Below are positions 1-7,242 of a stretch of 23,014 bases of DNA, piece by piece; the stretch's first letter is position 1; every line of letters starts with the position of its first letter. The DNA lies in contig JABJAB010000101.1 of assembly GCA_018666235.1 (NCBI GenBank), forward strand, positions 1 through 23,014. The letters are read 5' to 3'. The notes under the pieces are model-generated. The model worked only from the letters and a program-made list of their open reading frames with translations. It ran no database searches and had not been told where the DNA came from. The stretch is from Ilumatobacter sp. (GTDB taxonomy: Bacteria > Actinomycetota > Acidimicrobiia > Acidimicrobiales > Ilumatobacteraceae). Both the position numbers and the translations under genes were made by a program.

Positions 1-1
1 A

Positions 2-355
2 GGCGATATTTTTGAAGATTATCTTAATTTTCTCCAGGAACTTTTCCCCGAGGCTGCCGTAATCTTCAACACGCGGGATTTGGCAGCAACCAGCGGAAGC
101 GGCTGGTGGCGAGATCGTGATGCTGGTGAGGTTCACGCGCACCTCTCGGAAGTCCATAATCAGTTCAGCGCATTCGCCGCTGGACGTTCAAATTGTTTCG
201 AAATCCATTATGAAGATGTTGTTGGAAAGTCGCACCGTCTTCGCGAACTGTTTGTGTTTCTTGGTGCAGAGTACGATGAGAATCGAGTAGAAGCTGTGCT
301 CTCACAACCCCATAGCTACGATCCGAGCCAATCCGATGTTGCGGTCACTTTCTAG
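2..355 (+). CDS. Sulfotransferase family protein, C-terminal part (5' end outside window)
   Basis: The frame is open from the first bases, so the gene begins upstream of the window; an internal TTG at position 80 is not a believable start. Visible protein is about 117 residues. The stretch VIFNTRDLAATSGSGWW resembles the 3'-phosphate-binding segment of PAPS-dependent sulfotransferases, with an Arg after a hydrophobic strand followed by a Ser and aromatic residues. The later IHYEDVV and LRELFVFLGAEYDENRV match the usual C-terminal part, where the acceptor helix and the 'yEdl' strand occur. The 5'-phosphosulfate loop would lie in the missing part. The stop overlaps the next gene's ATG region by 20 nt, indicating one transcript with the glycosyltransferase and second sulfotransferase downstream. 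Likely role (inference): sulfation of a surface glycan. Base composition appears less GC-rich than in the rest of the window. Confidence 0.75.
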   Translation, partial: GDIFEDYLNFLQELFPEAAVIFNTRDLAATSGSGWWRDRDAGEVHAHLSEVHNQFSAFAAGRSNCFEIHYEDVVGKSHRLRELFVFLGAEYDENRVEAVLSQPHSYDPSQSDVAVTF

Positions 356-2306
356 GCGATTTAGGGGCGTGAAACCGCACTCCGCTGTGGGCCGCGAGTC
401 ATCATTGGCGTTCTTATTTTCGGTTCTCAGACAGCTTGCCCAGCCGTTGAGCACGTTCCTCGTGGAGCGTCGAAGGCGACCGCTCGCAGAACCCGATCAG
501 GCCAAGCGGGAAGATGCAGAACAATACCGAGCTGAACCGGCGGCACTCCTTGGCAGGATTAAGGCACTTGATTCGGTTGGAGATTCAGCAGGCGCTCTTG
601 GAATGGCGCAGCAGTCCCTGGCAAGATTTCCGGACGAAATTAAGATTGCGATCGAGACGAGTCGGCTCGCAGCCCAGTGGGAGAAATGGGATCTGGCCTT
701 CGGAGCGCTTGACGGGCTCAGTCAGCCCAAAGCAGACCGTCCGGGGGTGCGGATGGCCCGTGCTTATGTTCTGGAGCGTTCCGAGAATTTTGAAGAAGCG
801 AGGCGAATTATCGACAACCTCCGCAACGATTATCCAAACGACCCAAGAGTTCGGCGTCGCCACATTGAGTCTCTGCTCGAACGGGGCCAGTTTAGTGAGG
901 CAGAAGCCGCTATAAACGCCGCAGATAACCCTGATCGACTCCATCGCAAGCTGTGCGAGGCACGTTTCGACTGGCACGGACTGCTCAGGACTTTACGACA
1001 CCGCACTTCTGAGCAACCGGATGACCTGAACGCGCGCATCGCGACATGCGGTGTGCTCCTCCGGTTGTTGTACCAAGAGGTGGACTCAGTGATCGACTTT
1101 GAAAAAGAACTTCGAACTGAAGTTGCTGCTCTCGCTCGAGTGAGTCCGAGGCAACGCTCGCAAACACTTTCCACTCTGATCAGAGTGGCCGTTCGGAATG
1201 ACTCGGTGTCCGAGGTCGAGTCACTTTTGCGAGAAGTTCCCGAAGACTGGCGGCACCGCTGGGTATTCCAGGCTCGAGCTTGGCTTGCTCTCCGCCAAGG
1301 AGAATCGATTGACGACGTTCGCCATACCTGGGAAAAGCAAGAAGACTTCCACCACGTTCGAGAGCTGCGTCCTCTTACTTCGGGAGAATTGTCATATTGC
1401 TCGCCCGTCGAGATCCCCAGAAACTTTGACGGCATTCGGCTTTTTTCCGTTGTCCGCAACGAACGCTGGCGGATTCCATGGTTCCTCGACTACCACCGCA
1501 GAATCGGAGTCGATCATTTTTTTATCGTCGATAACAACTCCACCGACGGCACCGTTGAGCTACTTCTCGAGCAGCCCGATGTCTTTGTATTTCACACTAG
1601 CGAGTCCTATTCAAGGGCTCGGTCAGGCGTGGTTTGGATCAATAATTTGGTGACTGACTTCGGGAGGACAGGTTGGAACATGTACCTCGACGTCGATGAG
1701 GCCCTCGTATTCCCGGGCATTGAGGAACTAGGGCTTCGTGGTCTCACCGAATACATGGATGAACGCGGACATGAAGTTATGGCGGGATTCATGATTGATA
1801 TGTTCGCAGAGACTTCCGCCGTCCTAGATGCGGACGGATTTGAATCAGACTTCGTGGGCAAGTATCCGAATTTCGACCCGGCCTACCGGACCTCCCCCAT
1901 CATGAATTGCCCGTACGTTGACACGTACGGCGGGATACGACGACATCAAGCAGCCTCCCCGCGGATGACGAAGACCCCTTTGTTCAAGGCGGGCAGAAAC
2001 ATCCGATTGTTAGCCAGCAGCCACATCGTCACTCCAGCGATCGTCACCGATGTCAGTTGTGCGCTGCTGCATTACAAATTGACAGGGGACTACTCGGCAA
2101 ACTTCCAGACGGATGTACTTGAGTACAGCCGTACCCCAAGTAGTCGCCGGCGGCACATAATCTACCTAGATGCCATCGCCGAGTCAGGAGGCACTCTTAC
2201 GGGAGAAATGAACGAGGCCACCAGACATTTCGAGTCATGGCGAACACTCGAGCAACTAGGACTGATTAGCTCACCACCCGATTTCAAAGTCCGGATCGAG
2301 TCGTGA
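336..2306 (+). CDS. Helical-repeat (TPR-like) protein fused to a GT92/GT2_4-like glycosyltransferase
   Basis: This is a two-part 656-residue protein. Residues about 65-345 are alpha-helical with TPR-like spacing, for example 'AGALGMAQQSLARFPDE' and 'NFEEARRIIDNLRNDYPNDP'. Residues about 365-640 form a GT-A glycosyltransferase: RNERWRIPWFLDYHRRIGVD, then FFIVDNNSTDGT, then the metal-binding MYLDVDEA at about 449-456. This is the signature of the Glyco_tranf_2_4/GT92-like group, which starts with 'v.NE...l.ewl.yh...G.d.~.iyDn.S.D'. No signal peptide or membrane span is obvious, so it is probably cytoplasmic. It starts with ATG inside the previous sulfotransferase gene (20-nt overlap) and ends with a 4-nt GTGA overlap into the next one. 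The helical repeats may bind partner enzymes or the growing glycan (inference). The sugar donor cannot be read from sequence. Confidence 0.8.
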   Translation: MLRSLSRRFRGVKPHSAVGRESSLAFLFSVLRQLAQPLSTFLVERRRRPLAEPDQAKREDAEQYRAEPAALLGRIKALDSVGDSAGALGMAQQSLARFPDEIKIAIETSRLAAQWEKWDLAFGALDGLSQPKADRPGVRMARAYVLERSENFEEARRIIDNLRNDYPNDPRVRRRHIESLLERGQFSEAEAAINAADNPDRLHRKLCEARFDWHGLLRTLRHRTSEQPDDLNARIATCGVLLRLLYQEVDSVIDFEKELRTEVAALARVSPRQRSQTLSTLIRVAVRNDSVSEVESLLREVPEDWRHRWVFQARAWLALRQGESIDDVRHTWEKQEDFHHVRELRPLTSGELSYCSPVEIPRNFDGIRLFSVVRNERWRIPWFLDYHRRIGVDHFFIVDNNSTDGTVELLLEQPDVFVFHTSESYSRARSGVVWINNLVTDFGRTGWNMYLDVDEALVFPGIEELGLRGLTEYMDERGHEVMAGFMIDMFAETSAVLDADGFESDFVGKYPNFDPAYRTSPIMNCPYVDTYGGIRRHQAASPRMTKTPLFKAGRNIRLLASSHIVTPAIVTDVSCALLHYKLTGDYSANFQTDVLEYSRTPSSRRRHIIYLDAIAESGGTLTGEMNEATRHFESWRTLEQLGLISSPPDFKVRIES

Positions 2307-2956
2307 GAAATCGATCGTGCCCATTGTCCTTTTCTTGTAATCACTCTTTCGTCTGGTACCGAGTCGCCAAAACCGGCACTCGTTCAATAAACCAAATTTT
2401 CGAGGAGGAGATCGACGACTATGTCTACTTGACACGATTCAGCGCGCGTCATCCACAGGAAAGGAAGGTCTTTAATATCGACCACTTTGCCTTCACCATA
2501 GTCCGCAACCCGTGGAGCCGATCCTGGTCGGCTTGGAACAACAAAATCAAGGGTTGTGACCCCAACGCCGACAACGTTGGGGCAAGGCGGGTGATGAGCC
2601 TTGCTCGGGGTGATTTGGGTCTGGCTCGATCCGTCACAGAGAGTTACCCCTTGTTCGTCCAGCACCTCGGGGCCTCGAGGCTATTCCAGGGAGACGTCCA
2701 CTTTATGCCGCAAACGTCCCTGTTAGATGGTAGGCGGCTCGATCACATCGGAAGGTTCGAGCGGTACGCCGCCGAGGTGGAACACATCCTGGGCCGCGTA
2801 GGGCTCGCTGATTGTGAACCCAAAATACCGCACATCAATATCTCACTCGACGGCGGTGCTTTCCTAAACAACCTTGATAACGAGACAGCCCGAATCTTGA
2901 GAGATCTTTATCGGCACGATGTTGAGCGCTTCAACTACCGTTCGCCATTTGGTTAG
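2303..2956 (+). CDS. Sulfotransferase family 2-like protein
   Basis: A 217-residue protein with both PAPS-binding signatures. FVWYRVAKTGTRSINQIF near residues 16-33 corresponds to the 5'-phosphosulfate-binding loop (a 'pKtGtts' type loop). FTIVRNPWSRSWSAWNNK near 64-81 corresponds to the 3'-phosphate-binding Arg and Ser with the 'RnPw.R..S.w' pattern of Golgi-type carbohydrate sulfotransferases. The family transfers sulfate from PAPS to a hydroxyl, usually on a sugar. The start is GTG at 2303, overlapping the TGA of the preceding gene (GTGA), so translation is probably coupled. The length is at the short end for the family but no key motif is missing. There is no obvious signal peptide, which suggests it acts in the cytoplasm before export (inference). 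It is the last gene of the plus-strand block and is followed within 7 nt by a terminator-like hairpin. Confidence 0.8.
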   Translation: MRNRSCPLSFSCNHSFVWYRVAKTGTRSINQIFEEEIDDYVYLTRFSARHPQERKVFNIDHFAFTIVRNPWSRSWSAWNNKIKGCDPNADNVGARRVMSLARGDLGLARSVTESYPLFVQHLGASRLFQGDVHFMPQTSLLDGRRLDHIGRFERYAAEVEHILGRVGLADCEPKIPHINISLDGGAFLNNLDNETARILRDLYRHDVERFNYRSPFG

Positions 2957-2962
2957 TCACCG

Positions 2963-2984
2963 TCGGCTAGAGCCGAACTTTCTT
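2963..2984 (+). terminator. Probable intrinsic terminator after the sulfotransferase block
   Basis: The perfect inverted repeat TCGGCT-AG-AGCCGA (2963-2976; more realistically a 5-bp stem with a 4-nt loop) starts 7 nt after the stop codon and is followed by the T-rich AACTTTCTT. The stem is short, so termination efficiency is uncertain, but its placement is typical. Confidence 0.5.
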
Positions 2985-3053
2985 CACGTCCCTTACTCCG
3001 CAACGAGTGCCTTCTTCCCGTCCCATGACAAATCTTTTCTTGCAGAGCGCTGA

Positions 3054-3071
3054 AACGCTGGAGTCAGCGTT
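3054..3071. repeat. Perfect hairpin, 7-bp stem and 4-nt loop
   Basis: AACGCTG-GAGT-CAGCGTT is a perfect inverted repeat. It lacks a following T-run, so it may be a back-up terminator or part of a degraded element. It lies about 100 nt after the last plus-strand gene. Confidence 0.45.
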
Positions 3072-3130
3072 CCTGATTGAGCCTTTGGTGTATGACTGCT
3101 GCCGTCAAGGAGGCTCCGGCGCGCAGATTG

Positions 3131-3196
3131 GCGCCAACCAATAAATCTAAAGAGAGTTCAAAATATCGGTGCGGTGGGGCCATTGGTTGGAGGCGC
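3131..3196. repeat. Imperfect inverted repeat in the junction region
   Basis: The left arm GCGCCAACCAAT (3131-3142) is matched by ATTGGTTGG (3182-3190) followed, after a short bulge, by GCGC (3193-3196). Nine contiguous bases are perfect. The left arm also contains the 10-bp palindrome TTGGCGCCAA (3128-3137). It could be a remnant of a mobile-element end or a long stem-loop. No transposase gene is visible nearby. Confidence 0.4.
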
Positions 3197-3241
3197 GGCG
3201 CCCCTCATGGCTAATGCCCATGTCAACTGCGAAGCTTCGAT

Positions 3242-3531
3242 AGCTCGCCACGCAGGGTCAACTTCGAGGGTTGGTCGACGGCGGCGGTAACGGTGCTGGC
3301 TTCTTGCGAAATCGCTGGATCGGGCCTGACGTTTTTGACATCGGTTCGAACACCGGCCTGTACTCGCATCACGCGCCTATGGAGCCCCTCCAAAGTCATG
3401 GCCTTTGGGCCGTCGCCCGCAACAGTAGAGATATTGCGCAAGAACACCCGGAGGAACCGTCTGCGGAGTCAGTTCATTTAGAAGTCTTAGCTGTCGCCGA
3501 TTTTGTTGCGTCGTCCGGTTTGGCTCCGTTG
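3242..3531 (+). pseudogene. Relic of an FkbM-type SAM-dependent methyltransferase, frameshifted
   Basis: Successive pieces of an FkbM methyltransferase appear on the plus strand in alternating frames. Frame 2 (about 3257-3325) reads VNFEGWSTAAVTVLASCEIA, like the segment before the SAM loop. Frame 1 (about 3328-3366) gives DVFDIGSNTGLYS, the motif I loop ('vFDvGaNtGlys'). Frame 2 again (about 3374-3463) gives KVMAFGPSPATVEILRKN followed by TRRNRL, the 'V.AFEPsP.t...LrkN...N.l' motif II, with the acidic Glu replaced by Gly. Frame 1 again (about 3466-3507) gives ESVHLEVLAVADFVA, the next 'v.l...AvaD' strand. At least three frame changes are needed and the C-terminal half is not recognisable. 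The intact family methylates sugars or other small groups, so this was probably a glycan O-methyltransferase (inference). Its 3' end runs antisense to the end of the neighbouring GT2 gene. Confidence 0.75.
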
Positions 3532-4553
3532 CGGCCAAGCTCGCGAGATCTCGGGGCACGGTCAGACTGGTGCGCCTGTGAGCCGTGGACGATCTGCCGA
3601 CTAGCACTCCGCAGGAGGCCCACCGACCACGCTACATGGATGACAATAAGTAGCGTTGGGGCTCGCAGCCGTTCCCTACTCGACCGAACCGATCCGCTAA
3701 TCGCCGCCGTGTACGCGACCGGAATAACGAACGCCGGCCGCCAGCGGGTCCCGAGCAAGAGCCCGGCGAGCACACCGATGATCCCGACGGGTGGAATCAG
3801 CTGCCGCAATTTCAGCGATCGCGGGTGTTTGCGCAGCACGACTGCTTTCCACCATCCGTACTCGTAGTACTGGCGAGCCAACGCTGACCACGTTGAACGG
3901 GGTGTGTATCCGACCGACAGGGTCGGGTCGAACCACACCGTGCCGCCGTTGTCACGGAGGCGAATGTTCAGTTCGTAATCCTGATTGCGAATCAGGTCTT
4001 CGTCGAAGAGTCCGACCGCCTCGACCGCGGTACGGTCGAACACGCCGAGATAGACGGTGTCGACCGCTCGTGCTGCCGACCCGACCCGGTACGACGCTCC
4101 GCCTGTGCCGAGGAGTGACGTGGTGGCATCGGCCACCGCCTGCTCGAATGGAGTCGTCGGCTCGGGACGTTGGATACCGCCGACGTTGGCAGCACCGGTG
4201 TCACGGAGGATCTCGACCGCTCGGCGGAGGTACCCAGCCGACAATTCACTATGGCCGTCGACGCGGACGATCACCGGTGCCGAGCCTGACCGGATCGCCG
4301 CGTTGAGCGCGCTCGGGGTCTTCCCCGACGGATTCGGGACCACTTCGAGATCGACGGAGGACGCCGCCATCGATTCCGCCAGCGCCTCGGTGCCGTCGGT
4401 CGACGGCCCGACGCCCAGAATGATTCGCATGCTCCCTGGGTAGTCCTGTGCCCGGACCGAAGCGATTGCCGTAGCCAGGTGGTCTGCCTCGTTACGGATC
4501 GGCATCACGACATCGACGTCGGGCCAGGCAGGGTCATTTCGCCAGTCAGACAC
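3474..4553 (-). CDS. Membrane-associated GT2 glycosyltransferase, ExoA-like
   Basis: A 359-residue family 2 glycosyltransferase. The N-terminal GT-A fold begins at about residue 13 with VDVVMPIRNEADHLATAI. GPSTDGT (49-55) is followed by VRVDGH (97-101), the metal-site equivalent of DxD, and by NQDYELNIRL (190-199), the 'ED/QD' catalytic-base region, then YGWWK (232-236) in place of the Q/RxxRW-type motif. Three hydrophobic segments follow (about 254-268, 273-288, 298-314), as in succinoglycan ExoA-type enzymes that act at the inner face of the membrane. The start is GTG and overlaps the stop of the upstream sugar-phosphate transferase gene by 8 nt, implying one operon. The last 20 or so residues are basic and Lys/Thr-rich and are encoded opposite the methyltransferase relic, so the natural C-terminus may have been lost or extended. 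Donor and acceptor are unknown. Confidence 0.85.
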   Translation of the reverse strand: MSDWRNDPAWPDVDVVMPIRNEADHLATAIASVRAQDYPGSMRIILGVGPSTDGTEALAESMAASSVDLEVVPNPSGKTPSALNAAIRSGSAPVIVRVDGHSELSAGYLRRAVEILRDTGAANVGGIQRPEPTTPFEQAVADATTSLLGTGGASYRVGSAARAVDTVYLGVFDRTAVEAVGLFDEDLIRNQDYELNIRLRDNGGTVWFDPTLSVGYTPRSTWSALARQYYEYGWWKAVVLRKHPRSLKLRQLIPPVGIIGVLAGLLLGTRWRPAFVIPVAYTAAISGSVRSSRERLRAPTLLIVIHVAWSVGLLRSASRQIVHGSQAHQSDRAPRSRELGRNGAKPDDATKSATAKTSK

Positions 4554-5961
4554 GCCGACTCAAGACGACCCAGACGGTCCGGACGAGAATCTGGGCGTCG
4601 AGGACGAGCGACCAGTTCACCAGATACTGCAGGTCGTACCCGAGCTTGTACTCGGCATCGGTGTCGTAACGGCCGTTGACCTGCGCCAGCCCCGTGAGCC
4701 CTGGTGGAAGTTCGTTGCGGCGGATATACCCCGGGACGCGTTGAGTGATCTCCGCCACGAGCTCGGGGCGCTCAGGTCGCGGTCCCACGAGGGACATCTC
4801 GCCGCGCAGGACGTTGAAGAGCTGGGGTATCTCATCGGCGCGCATCGAACGCATCCAGGCCAGGGCGGGCACGATGCGATCGTCGTTGAGCGAGGCGAGT
4901 CGGGCACGGCCGTCCTCCTCGGCGTCAGGGTGCATGGTTCGGAACTTCACGCATTCGAAGGTGCTGCCATCACGCCCGACACGAGTCTGGCGGTAGAGCA
5001 CTGGGCCGCCGGCACGGACCCGGACGTACAGCGCAACGAGCGCCATGACCGACAGCCAGATCGGTGCGAGCAGCACGATGATGGTCAAGTCGAAGATCCG
5101 TTTCAGGCGGACCTTATGGGTCGGCACAGTGTGCAGCCGGAGCGGAACGAACGGCATGCCTCCGACCTCTCGTACCGTCTTCAACCCGAGCAGCGTTTCG
5201 CGCGCACTCACTCGCTGGAGAAAGCCCACGCCAGCTGCATCGAGTGAGTTGAGCGGCTCGGGGTACACCGACCCGAACGCGGTCACGTCGAGCAGGAGGA
5301 CATCGGTTGCGTCATTGTCGACGACGGACTGCGTCAGCAAGTGGGGTGATGCGACTCGGCCGACGACTTGTGCGTCACGATCGCTCTCCGCGAGATGCTG
5401 TGCGGCGAGGTCAAGTGACTGACTCGCCCCGACCAACACTACCCGGGGTGCACCTTGTCGACGTCGTGCGAGGCGCCGGCTCAGGCCGCGATTCGCGACG
5501 AGCACGAATGAGGCGAGGCACAAGAATGCCGCAAGGTTGAGACGCGGCATCAGGTATCGGTTGAGTGCGACAAATGCAAGGCCCTGAACGGCCACGCCGA
5601 TGGCAGTGGCAAGAAGTGCCCGGGGAAACCATGGACGGATGCCGAGCCGAGGCTCGCGTTCGTACAGCCCAGTGAAGTAGTTGACGAACAGATGGATGCC
5701 GGTCGCGATCGAAAAACCGATGAAGTAGTGCGACAGCGGGTAGGTGTCCCAATCAAACGAGAACCCGAACCGCACGAAGCTGATGACGACCATGAGCGCG
5801 TACAGAGCGACAGCGTCAAGTACTGAGAGGAACCGGAACCCGCGCTCCCATAGCCACGAAGCAGGACGGCCGACCGATGAGACCACACGCTCGACCGGCG
5901 CGGGCAGGGGGCGAGGTGCCGCTGCTGCTCCAGCCGAGGACGGGTGAGACGTGCTGGTCAT
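4546..5961 (-). CDS. Polyprenyl-phosphate sugar-1-phosphate transferase (WbaP/WcaJ-type)
   Basis: A 471-residue polytopic initiating transferase of the bacterial sugar transferase family. It starts glycan synthesis by moving a sugar-1-phosphate from a nucleotide sugar to undecaprenyl phosphate. Residues about 43-160 hold several membrane spans. Residues about 170-280 form a nucleotide-binding-like middle domain (RVVLVGAS at 173-180). The C-terminal catalytic domain starts at KRIFDLTIIVLLAPIW (287-302) with the re-entrant membrane helix, then VLYRQTRVGRDG, FECVKFRTM, RADEIPQLFNVLRGEMSLVG with the Asp376-Glu377 catalytic dyad, SLVGPRPE (390-397) and PPGLTGLAQVNGR (419-431). All family motifs are intact. 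ATG start. It lies 57 nt after wzt, and its stop overlaps the downstream GT2 start. It probably commits the locus to polyprenyl-linked synthesis. Confidence 0.93.
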   Translation of the reverse strand: MTSTSHPSSAGAAAAPRPLPAPVERVVSSVGRPASWLWERGFRFLSVLDAVALYALMVVISFVRFGFSFDWDTYPLSHYFIGFSIATGIHLFVNYFTGLYEREPRLGIRPWFPRALLATAIGVAVQGLAFVALNRYLMPRLNLAAFLCLASFVLVANRGLSRRLARRRQGAPRVVLVGASQSLDLAAQHLAESDRDAQVVGRVASPHLLTQSVVDNDATDVLLLDVTAFGSVYPEPLNSLDAAGVGFLQRVSARETLLGLKTVREVGGMPFVPLRLHTVPTHKVRLKRIFDLTIIVLLAPIWLSVMALVALYVRVRAGGPVLYRQTRVGRDGSTFECVKFRTMHPDAEEDGRARLASLNDDRIVPALAWMRSMRADEIPQLFNVLRGEMSLVGPRPERPELVAEITQRVPGYIRRNELPPGLTGLAQVNGRYDTDAEYKLGYDLQYLVNWSLVLDAQILVRTVWVVLSRRV

Positions 5962-5991
5962 CTCACGCTCAGGCTAGTGGCGTCCGCATCA

Positions 5992-6004
5992 GCGGCAGAG
6001 CCGC
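5992..6004. other. Small hairpin between wzt and the sugar-phosphate transferase gene
   Basis: GCGGC-AGA-GCCGC is a perfect 5-bp stem with a 3-nt loop in the 57-nt gap between two same-strand genes. There is no T-run on the transcribed (minus) strand. It may slow transcription or protect a processed end, or may be chance in GC-rich DNA. Confidence 0.25.
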
Positions 6005-6018
6005 CAATTCGGTCAGAC

Positions 6019-7227
6019 TCACTCGTCGAAGCCCGACCAAGTCGGATGCAGCGTGACGAGGCCGTAGATTTCCTTGGTGTCGCCAGCGATCACGTCGAAG
6101 GTCTGGGCGTTCTGCACGTGGTCGTAGACGTGCTGACGCCCCCATCCCGTGATCTCGGTGTGCAACACATACTGAGAAGCAACCAATGGAATCGCGTCGA
6201 AGCGGACATCAACGTGGCCGGAACCAACGAGCGAGTCGGGAACCATGTCAACGTCTCGGGTCGACGGGGCAGTCAGCGTCGCACCAGCGAGGCTCGCAAT
6301 CGTGACGGAGAAGACCGGCTTGGCGACTGGTTGCTCAGCCTCCCAGTGCAGCCGAATGGTCACGTCGTCGCCATTACGGAACCGGTCAACGGGCACGCCG
6401 CCAACCAACAACTCGGTCCGGGTCACCTTGATCCGTCCGTCACCGCGACGGCTGCTTTCGGCGCCATCGGTGGTCTCGGCGCCCAGCATGGTCTCGGTGT
6501 ATTCGTCGACGACGTCTGCCGGGTCGCCGTCTCGACGGACGACGCCGTGGTCAAGCCAGATTGCCCGGTCGCAGAACTCGCGAACCGTGTATGGATCGTG
6601 GGTCACCAGCACCAGGGTTCGGCCCTGGGTGCGAAAGTCGACGAACTTCTCCATGCACTTCTTCTGAAACGCGACATCGCCGACCGCAAGGATCTCATCG
6701 ATGAGCAGCAGCTCAGGGTCGACGTTGATCGCAACGGCGAACGCGAGCCGCACGTACATTCCAGACGAGTAGGTCTTCACAGGCGAATCGATGAAATCGC
6801 CGAGACCCGAGAATTCGACGATCTCGTCGAAGCGGGCGGCAATCTCCTTGCGACCCATGCCCAGAATCGAAGCGTTGAGAAACACGTTGTCGCGCCCGCT
6901 CAACTCGTGGTGGAACCCAGCGCCGAGCTCCAGCAACGCCGCCATCTTCTTGTGGACGTCAATACGGCCCTCGTTCGGCGTATAGATCTTGGCCATGCAT
7001 TTGAGCAAGGTGGACTTGCCAGATCCATTGTGACCGATGATGCCAACCGCCTCGCCCTGATCAACGCTGAACGAGACGTTGCGCAGCGCGACGAATTCCT
7101 CATAACGGTTGCGGCCCCCGGCAGCGATGTACTGCTTGAGCGACGATGCCCGTTCGTGATGGATACGGAACGTCTTGGTCACGTTGTCGACCGTGAGGGC
7201 CGTACCGGCGCTGCGGTGATCACTCAT
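6019..7227 (-). CDS. wzt: Polysaccharide ABC exporter ATP-binding subunit with C-terminal glycan-binding domain (Wzt)
   Basis: A 402-residue protein. The ATPase domain occupies about residues 10-235: Walker A GHNGSGKS (65-72), LELGAGFHHELSGRDNVFLN (99-118) typical of O-antigen/teichoic-acid exporters, signature YSSGMYVRLAF (153-163), Walker B LLLIDE (173-178) and the switch His in LVTHD (207-211). Residues about 260-402 form a beta-rich extension including VDRFRNGDDVTIRLHWEA and GSGHVDVRFDAIPL. This has the pattern of Wzt C-terminal domains, which in characterised systems bind a modified non-reducing end so that only finished chains are exported. ATG start. It follows the permease gene by 15 nt. 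Specificity here cannot be inferred. Confidence 0.93.
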   Translation of the reverse strand: MSDHRSAGTALTVDNVTKTFRIHHERASSLKQYIAAGGRNRYEEFVALRNVSFSVDQGEAVGIIGHNGSGKSTLLKCMAKIYTPNEGRIDVHKKMAALLELGAGFHHELSGRDNVFLNASILGMGRKEIAARFDEIVEFSGLGDFIDSPVKTYSSGMYVRLAFAVAINVDPELLLIDEILAVGDVAFQKKCMEKFVDFRTQGRTLVLVTHDPYTVREFCDRAIWLDHGVVRRDGDPADVVDEYTETMLGAETTDGAESSRRGDGRIKVTRTELLVGGVPVDRFRNGDDVTIRLHWEAEQPVAKPVFSVTIASLAGATLTAPSTRDVDMVPDSLVGSGHVDVRFDAIPLVASQYVLHTEITGWGRQHVYDHVQNAQTFDVIAGDTKEIYGLVTLHPTWSGFDE

Positions 7228-7242
7228 CTCGGGCCAGCCTCA

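Larger units (their letters stand above)
2957..3241. other. Intergenic stretch without a credible gene
   Basis: About 285 bases between the last plus-strand sulfotransferase gene and the methyltransferase relic. It holds the terminator-like hairpin at its start, a second hairpin at 3054-3071 and a longer imperfect inverted repeat at 3131-3196. A 39-codon ATG frame at 3025-3144 lacks a Shine-Dalgarno sequence and crosses both inverted repeats, so I do not call it a gene. The stretch looks like decayed sequence at the join between two oppositely transcribed blocks. Confidence 0.6.

Noticed and set aside
80..355. Complete 91-residue gene starting at TTG 80
   Set aside because: The frame is open to the window edge and upstream residues continue the sulfotransferase fold, so it is the end of a larger gene.
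3025..3144. 39-codon plus-strand ATG frame in the junction
   Set aside because: No Shine-Dalgarno sequence, no homology recognised, and it overlaps two inverted repeats.
3131..3196. Insertion-sequence end
   Set aside because: The inverted repeat is short and bulged, with no transposase remnant or target-site duplication visible; listed only as a repeat.
3223..3447. Minus-strand 74-codon frame in the junction
   Set aside because: Antisense to the methyltransferase relic and without motifs of its own.
3271..3867. Plus-strand frame of 198 codons read as one intact gene
   Set aside because: Only two segments of it resemble a methyltransferase; the intervening motif is in another frame, and its 3' part is antisense to a real GT2 gene. 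It is better described as part of a pseudogene.
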